Assembly: GCA_038120295.1 (NCBI GenBank) | Contig: JAYOLL010000024.1 | Coordinates: 1 to 57,427 of the forward strand | Direction of reading: 5' to 3' | Source: JAYOEY01 sp038120295 | GTDB lineage: Bacteria; Pseudomonadota; Alphaproteobacteria; MPNO01; UBA2964 | Length of the DNA stretch: 57,427 bases | Part shown: positions 52,710 through 57,427 of the stretch, in pieces | Position numbering within the stretch: position 1 is the stretch's first letter | Layout: each line of letters opens with the position of its first letter | Notes under the pieces: generated by a model | Seen by the model: the letters and a program-made list of their open reading frames with translations, nothing else | Told to the model about the DNA's origin: nothing | The model's database searches: none | Position numbers and translations under genes: made by a program

Positions 52710-53302
52710 CCGGCGAGATGCAACAGCCCGAGACGTTCGCCTTCGACGACGAATACGGCGCGAAGGCCCGGACGATCATCGCCCGCTATCCGGAAGGGCG
52801 GCAGGCCAGCGCGGTGATGCCGCTGCTTGATCTGGCGCAGCGCCAGTCTGGCGGCTGGCTGCCGCGTGCGGCGATGGATCACGTTGCGGACATGCTGGAT
52901 ATGGCGCCGATCCGGGTTTACGAGGTCGCGACGTTTTACACGATGTACAATCTGGAGCCCGTCGGCGAGCACGTTGTGCAGGTCTGCACGACGACGCCCT
53001 GCGCCTTGCGGGGCTGCGCCGCTGTCGTCGATGCCTGCCGCTCGGAACTCGGCATCGATTTCGGCGAAACTTCCGAAGATGGAAAGTTCACCCTTCTGGA
53101 GGTCGAATGCCTCGGCGCCTGCGTCAACGCGCCGATGATGCAGATCGGCGACGATTACTACGAAGATCTCGATGCCGACAGTACGCGCGCGGTTCTTAAG
53201 TCGCTGCGCGAAGGCGGTTCGCCCGAGCCGGGTCCGCAAAGCGCGCGGCGCGGGTCCGAGCCTGCCGGCGGATTGACCACGCTTACGAGCGGCGGGGAGT
53301 AG
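52706..53302 (+). CDS. nuoE: NADH-quinone oxidoreductase subunit E
   Basis: A 198-residue subunit with the 2Fe-2S cluster N1a. The ligands are in CTTTPCALRGC and ECLGACVNAP. The core is preceded by TFAFDDEYGAKARTIIARYP. A Gly/Pro/Ser-rich tail of about 30 residues extends beyond the fold. The ATG overlaps the nuoD stop, so translation is coupled. Its frame is embedded in a longer open frame that begins inside nuoD; the inner start is the right one. Confidence 0.94.
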   Translation: MTGEMQQPETFAFDDEYGAKARTIIARYPEGRQASAVMPLLDLAQRQSGGWLPRAAMDHVADMLDMAPIRVYEVATFYTMYNLEPVGEHVVQVCTTTPCALRGCAAVVDACRSELGIDFGETSEDGKFTLLEVECLGACVNAPMMQIGDDYYEDLDADSTRAVLKSLREGGSPEPGPQSARRGSEPAGGLTTLTSGGE

Positions 53303-53311
53303 GGGACGGCT

Positions 53312-54598
53312 ATGCTGGACGACAAGGATCGTATCTTCACCAACCTCTATGGGTTCGGGGACTGGCGGCTCGAGGGCGCCCGGAAGCGCGGCGACTGGGA
53401 CGGCACCAGGGAGATCATGGCCAAGGGCCGTGATTGGATCGTAGAAGAGGTGAAAGGGTCGGGTCTGCGCGGACGCGGCGGCGCCGGGTTCCCGGCAGGA
53501 CTGAAATGGTCGTTCATGCCCAAGGAGCCGACCGGGCGACCGCACTATCTCGTGGTGAACGCCGACGAGGGCGAGCCGGGCACCTGCAAGGACCGCGACA
53601 TGCTGCGGAACGATCCGCACAAGCTTGTCGAAGGATGTCTGCTGGCGGGGTTCGGGATGGGGGCGAACGCGGCCTATATCTATATCCGCGGTGAGTTCTA
53701 TCGTGAGGCCGAACATCTGCAGGCCGCTATCGACGAAGCCTACGATGCCGGGCTGATCGGGAAGAATGCATGCGGTTCGGGATATGATTTCGATGTCTAT
53801 GTCCACCGCGGCGCAGGCGCCTATATCTGCGGCGAGGAGATGGCCCTGATCGAAAGCCTGGAAGGCAAGAAGGGCATGCCGCGCCTTAAACCGCCTTTTC
53901 CCGCGGCGATGGGGCTCTATGGCTGTCCGACTACGGTGAACAACGTCGAGACCATCGCTGTGACGCCGACCATCCTGCGGCGCGGCGCGAGCTGGTTCTC
54001 CTCCTTTGGGCGGGAGAACAATACTGGGACCAAGGTCTTCTGCATTTCAGGACACGTGAACAACCCGTGCAACGTCGAGGAGGAGATGGGCATCCCGCTC
54101 AGGGAACTCATCGAGAAACATGCGGGCGGCGTGCGCGGCGGCTGGGAAAATCTGAAGGCAATCATTCCCGGAGGGTCGTCGGTGCCCATGCTGCCCAGAT
54201 CGATCTGCGACACTGTGCTGATGGATTTCGACAGTCTCAAGGAAGTCCGGTCCGGTCTCGGCACGGCGGCCGTCATCGTAATGGACCAGTCGACCGATGT
54301 GATCGCGGCCATCGCACGGCTCAGCAAGTTCTACAAGCACGAAAGCTGCGGCCAATGTACGCCGTGCCGTGAAGGCACCGGCTGGATGTGGCGGGTGATG
54401 GAGCGGCTGGTCGAGGGCGACGCCACCGTGGATGAAATCGATACGCTTCTGGATGTTACCAAGCAGGTCGAGGGGCATACGATCTGTGCGCTGGGCGATG
54501 CGGCGGCATGGCCTATCCAGGGCCTCGTTCGGCATTTCCGCAGCGAGATCGAGGAACGTATCAATGCCCGCATTCGCGGCTCGGTCGCGGCGGCCTGA
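53312..54598 (+). CDS. nuoF: NADH-quinone oxidoreductase subunit F
   Basis: A 428-residue subunit that binds NADH, FMN and cluster N3. The glycine-rich NADH/FMN loop is GLRGRGGAGFPAGLKW; the cluster ligands are in ESCGQCTPCREG and the last cysteine in GHTICALGDAA. It accepts hydride from NADH. Good spacing, nine bases after nuoE. Confidence 0.97.
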   Translation: MLDDKDRIFTNLYGFGDWRLEGARKRGDWDGTREIMAKGRDWIVEEVKGSGLRGRGGAGFPAGLKWSFMPKEPTGRPHYLVVNADEGEPGTCKDRDMLRNDPHKLVEGCLLAGFGMGANAAYIYIRGEFYREAEHLQAAIDEAYDAGLIGKNACGSGYDFDVYVHRGAGAYICGEEMALIESLEGKKGMPRLKPPFPAAMGLYGCPTTVNNVETIAVTPTILRRGASWFSSFGRENNTGTKVFCISGHVNNPCNVEEEMGIPLRELIEKHAGGVRGGWENLKAIIPGGSSVPMLPRSICDTVLMDFDSLKEVRSGLGTAAVIVMDQSTDVIAAIARLSKFYKHESCGQCTPCREGTGWMWRVMERLVEGDATVDEIDTLLDVTKQVEGHTICALGDAAAWPIQGLVRHFRSEIEERINARIRGSVAAA

Positions 54599-54611
54599 CG
54601 GGAACGACGGT

Positions 54612-56678
54612 ATGGCGAAAATCACCATCGACGATCAGGAAATCGAAGTCCCCGACGGCATCACCGTTCTGCAGGCCTGCGAGCTTGCTGGCGTGGAGAT
54701 ACCCCGGTTCTGCTATCACGAACGACTGTCGGTCGCGGGCAATTGCCGCATGTGTCTGGTTGAAGTCGCGCCGGGACCGCCGAAACCGGCGGCCAGTTGC
54801 GCGCTTCCCGTCAATGAGGGGATGACCGTCAAAACGAAATCGCCGATGGTCAAGAAGGCGCGCGAAGGGGTGATGGAGTTTTTGCTCATCAATCACCCGC
54901 TGGACTGTCCGATCTGCGATCAGGGCGGCGAGTGCGATCTTCAGGACCAGGCCATGGGGTACGGCGCGGGGACCTCGCGCTATGACGAGAACAAGCGCGC
55001 GGTGACCGACAAATATATGGGGCCGCTGATCAAGACCCAGATGACGCGCTGCATCCACTGCACTCGCTGCATCCGTTTCGCTACTGAAGTCGCTGGCGTC
55101 GAGGAGCTTGGCGCGACGGGCAGGGGCGAAAACATGGAAGTCGGCACCTATGTCGAAAAGACCCTGACGTCGGAACTGTCGGCCAACATCATCGATCTGT
55201 GCCCGGTCGGCGCGCTGACGTCGAAACCGTACGCGTTTACCGCGCGTCCCTGGGAGCTGTCGAAGACCGAAACAATCGACGTATTGGATGCTGTCGGCAG
55301 CAATATCCGCGTGGATTCGCGCGGATCGGAGGTCATGCGGGTCCTGCCGGTCCTGAACGATGACGTCAACGAGGAATGGATATCGGACAAGACCCGGTAC
55401 GCCTGCGACGGGCTTAAGCGCCAGCGGCTCGACCGGCCCTATATACGGCGCGACGGAAAGCTCCAACCGGCAAGCTGGGAAGAGGCTTTCGCTACCATTG
55501 CGGACAAGGTCAAATCGCTCGACGGTAGCCGGATCGGCGCCATTGCCGGCGATCTCGCCGATTGCGAGTCCATGATGGCCCTCAAGGATTTGATGACGGC
55601 CCTTGGGTCTGTCCACGTCGATTGCCGGCAGGATGGCGCCAAGGTCGGGCGTGGCGAGCAGGCCGGTTACCTGTTCAACACGACCATCGCCGGGATCGAC
55701 GAGGCCGATGCGGTTCTGCTGATCGGAACCAATCCGCGATGGGAAGCGCCGATCATCAATGCGCGCATCCGAAAGAACTACACCAATGGCGGCCTGACGG
55801 TAGGCGTCGTCGGGCCGGATGTGGACCTGACCTACAGGACCGAGCATCTCGGGGCAGGCCCGGAGACGCTGAGACAGATCGCAGACGGCGACCACCCGTT
55901 CTGCGACGTCCTGAAGAATGCTGAACGGCCGATGCTTATCCTGGGGCAGGGGGCGCTTGCGCGCGAGGATGGCGAAGCGGTCCTGTTCGCGGCGCGACGG
56001 ATCGCCGATGAATGCGGCCTGATCAAGGACGGCTGGAACGGGTTCAACGTTTTGCATACTGCGGCGGCGCGTGTCGGCGGCATTGAGCTTGGACTCGTGC
56101 CGGGAGAGGGGAGCCGCGATGTCGCGGGCATCCTCGCCGGAGCGGCGTCGGGCGAGATCGGACTTGTCTACCTGCTCGGTGCAGATGAAATCGACACAGC
56201 GAAGCTCTCCAGCGCGTTCGTCGTTTACCAGGGCCATCATGGAGATGCTGGCGCTCATTGCGCCGACGTGATCCTGCCGGGCGCCGCCTATACCGAAAAA
56301 AACGGTACCTATGTAAACACAGAGGGCCGGGTCCAGCGGGCGTGGCGCGCCGTATTCCCGCCGGGCGATGCGCGCGAGGACTGGACGATCATTCGCGCTC
56401 TTTCCGACGTGCTCGGTTGCCGGCTTCCATACGACGACATTGCTGCCGTGCGACGGCGCATGGCGGACATAGCACGGCTCTTCGGGACGCTCGACGAGCC
56501 GCCCCGCGCAACGTGGTCGGAATTCGGTGTCGAAGGCGACATGAACAGCGCGCCGTTCGAAACACCGATCGATAATTTCTACATGACCGACCCGATCAGC
56601 CGGGCCTCCGAAACCATGGCCGGATGCACCCGCACGGTGCTTGGCCGCGACGCAGACAGGACCGGCACGGATGGTTGA
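54612..56678 (+). CDS. nuoG: NADH-quinone oxidoreductase subunit G
   Basis: A 688-residue subunit with several iron-sulfur clusters. The N-terminal 2Fe-2S motif is RFCYHERLSVAGNCRMC; then the HPLDCPICDQGGECDLQ and CIHCTRCIRF cysteines bind N5 and N4. The following molybdopterin-like domain lacks cofactor function as in other complex I. The ATG at 54612 is used; the longer open frame begins inside nuoF. It overlaps nuoH by eight bases. Confidence 0.96.
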   Translation: MAKITIDDQEIEVPDGITVLQACELAGVEIPRFCYHERLSVAGNCRMCLVEVAPGPPKPAASCALPVNEGMTVKTKSPMVKKAREGVMEFLLINHPLDCPICDQGGECDLQDQAMGYGAGTSRYDENKRAVTDKYMGPLIKTQMTRCIHCTRCIRFATEVAGVEELGATGRGENMEVGTYVEKTLTSELSANIIDLCPVGALTSKPYAFTARPWELSKTETIDVLDAVGSNIRVDSRGSEVMRVLPVLNDDVNEEWISDKTRYACDGLKRQRLDRPYIRRDGKLQPASWEEAFATIADKVKSLDGSRIGAIAGDLADCESMMALKDLMTALGSVHVDCRQDGAKVGRGEQAGYLFNTTIAGIDEADAVLLIGTNPRWEAPIINARIRKNYTNGGLTVGVVGPDVDLTYRTEHLGAGPETLRQIADGDHPFCDVLKNAERPMLILGQGALAREDGEAVLFAARRIADECGLIKDGWNGFNVLHTAAARVGGIELGLVPGEGSRDVAGILAGAASGEIGLVYLLGADEIDTAKLSSAFVVYQGHHGDAGAHCADVILPGAAYTEKNGTYVNTEGRVQRAWRAVFPPGDAREDWTIIRALSDVLGCRLPYDDIAAVRRRMADIARLFGTLDEPPRATWSEFGVEGDMNSAPFETPIDNFYMTDPISRASETMAGCTRTVLGRDADRTGTDG

Positions 56679-57427
56679 GTTCTGGTCGTCATATGCGTTG
56701 CCGACGCTGATCACCGTCGGGTACATCGTGGCGATCATCTTGCCGCTGCTAATCGGCGTCGCGTATCTGACCTATGCCGAGCGCAAGGTCATCGCCGCCA
56801 TGCAGCTTCGCAAGGGGCCCAATGTCGTCGGTCCGTTCGGCCTGCTCCAGCCCATGGCGGACGGGCTGAAACTGCTGTTCAAGGAAACCGTACTGCCGTC
56901 TGGCGCGAACAAGGTGGTGTTTCTCGCCGCGCCGATGATCACATTCATTCTTAGCCTCGTCGCCTGGGCGGTTATTCCGTTCGATGAGGGCATGGTGCTG
57001 GCCGATATAAACGTCGGCATTGTCTACCTGTTTGCGATTTCCTCACTCGGCGTCTATGGGATCATCATGGCCGGCTGGGCGTCGAACTCGGTCTATCCGT
57101 TCCTCGGCGCGTTGCGTTCTGCGGCGCAGATGGTGTCCTACGAGGTTTCCATAGGCTTCGTGATCATCACCGTCCTGCTATGCGTCGGCTCGCTCAACCT
57201 GTCTGACATCATCGAATGGCAGAAAACGGTATGGCTGTGTATTCCGCTCCTGCCGATGTTCGTGATCTTCTTTATATCGGGTCTCGCCGAAACCAATCGC
57301 GCGCCGTTCGACCTGCCAGAGGCCGAGGCCGAGCTGGTGTCGGGGTACAATGTCGAATATTCGTCGATGACGTTCGCGCTGTTCTTCCTCGGCGAATACG
57401 CCAACATGATCCTGATGAGCGGCATGA
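56671..57427 (+). CDS. nuoH: NADH-quinone oxidoreductase subunit H, partial
   Basis: The ATG at 56671 lies inside nuoG, and the frame runs open to the window end, giving 252 residues of a subunit normally about 340 long. It is hydrophobic throughout, with the conserved LTYAERKVIAAMQLRKGPN segment, GWASNSVYPFLGALRSAAQM, and AETNRAPFDLPEAEAELVSG, the loop that lines the quinone chamber. The missing part is outside the window, not a real truncation. Confidence 0.96.
   Translation, partial: MVEFWSSYALPTLITVGYIVAIILPLLIGVAYLTYAERKVIAAMQLRKGPNVVGPFGLLQPMADGLKLLFKETVLPSGANKVVFLAAPMITFILSLVAWAVIPFDEGMVLADINVGIVYLFAISSLGVYGIIMAGWASNSVYPFLGALRSAAQMVSYEVSIGFVIITVLLCVGSLNLSDIIEWQKTVWLCIPLLPMFVIFFISGLAETNRAPFDLPEAEAELVSGYNVEYSSMTFALFFLGEYANMILMSGM

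Noticed and set aside
54561..56738. 725-residue open frame on the minus strand opposite nuoG
   Set aside because: It is a GC-rich shadow of nuoG, which has all its iron-sulfur motifs. The shadow is rich in Arg, Ala and His with no domain.

Overview
The window is GC-rich alphaproteobacterial chromosome, most like a free-living member of the Rhodospirillales and relatives. The evidence is the conserved block tig-clpP-clpX-lon-hupB-tRNA followed by nuoA onward, an aapJQMP amino-acid transporter, a class I PHA synthase with PhaR and a phasin, a ReAV-type (Rhizobium etli type) asparaginase, and CtrA-like boxes (TTAA-N7-TTAAC). No rRNA, phage, insertion sequence or CRISPR array is visible. The lineage is inferred from gene content alone.

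Region 1 (1-23149) is a patchwork of catabolic genes in short operons on both strands. It holds an ornithine cyclodeaminase-like enzyme, a broken TlpA-like thioredoxin beside a CopD-like membrane protein, a MoxR ATPase and VWA protein pair split by a TctC-type binding protein, two luciferase-like flavin monooxygenases, and a periplasmic metallo-beta-lactamase-fold hydrolase. It continues with 3-hydroxyanthranilate dioxygenase plus RidA, a caspase-like protease with an apparent C-terminal frameshift next to a repeat-containing membrane protein, a second TctC protein, a HbpS/GlcG protein, a class II aldolase plus FAH-family pair, and a four-gene minus-strand operon (hydrolase, LLM monooxygenase, hydrolase, asparaginase) with a divergent RidA. 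It ends with a LysR regulator, a heme-oxygenase-like diiron protein, a GFA protein and another hydrolase.

Region 2 (23154-30185) is carbon storage: phaR and a phasin are divergent across two strong palindromes that are probable PhaR operators. They are followed by a MaoC/PhaJ-like hydratase, a DUF6489 protein overlapping phaC, phaC, a DUF1194 VWA protein and a solitary form-II CoxL-like molybdenum hydroxylase subunit.

Region 3 (30260-40147) carries aapJQMP in one operon with a threonine-synthase-like gene, a soluble PAS histidine kinase preceded by a CtrA-type box, an isochorismatase-family hydrolase, a small membrane-anchored protein, the bifunctional NAD(P)HX repair enzyme and a small conserved protein.

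Region 4 (40278-57427) is core housekeeping: tRNA-Leu(UAG), tig, clpP, clpX, lon, hupB, tRNA-Val(UAC), an alpha/beta hydrolase, tRNA-Asp(GUC), a bicupin, and nuoABCDEFG with nuoH running off the window end. A full TTAA-N7-TTAAC box lies 77 bases before nuoA.

The best leads are the Rut-like gene set at 15179-19871, the caspase-like pair at 9247-11303, the PhaR operators, the two CtrA boxes, an orphan 17-base palindrome at 35475, and the solitary CoxL-like subunit. Everything here was read by eye; family names rest on recognised motifs and no database search was run.
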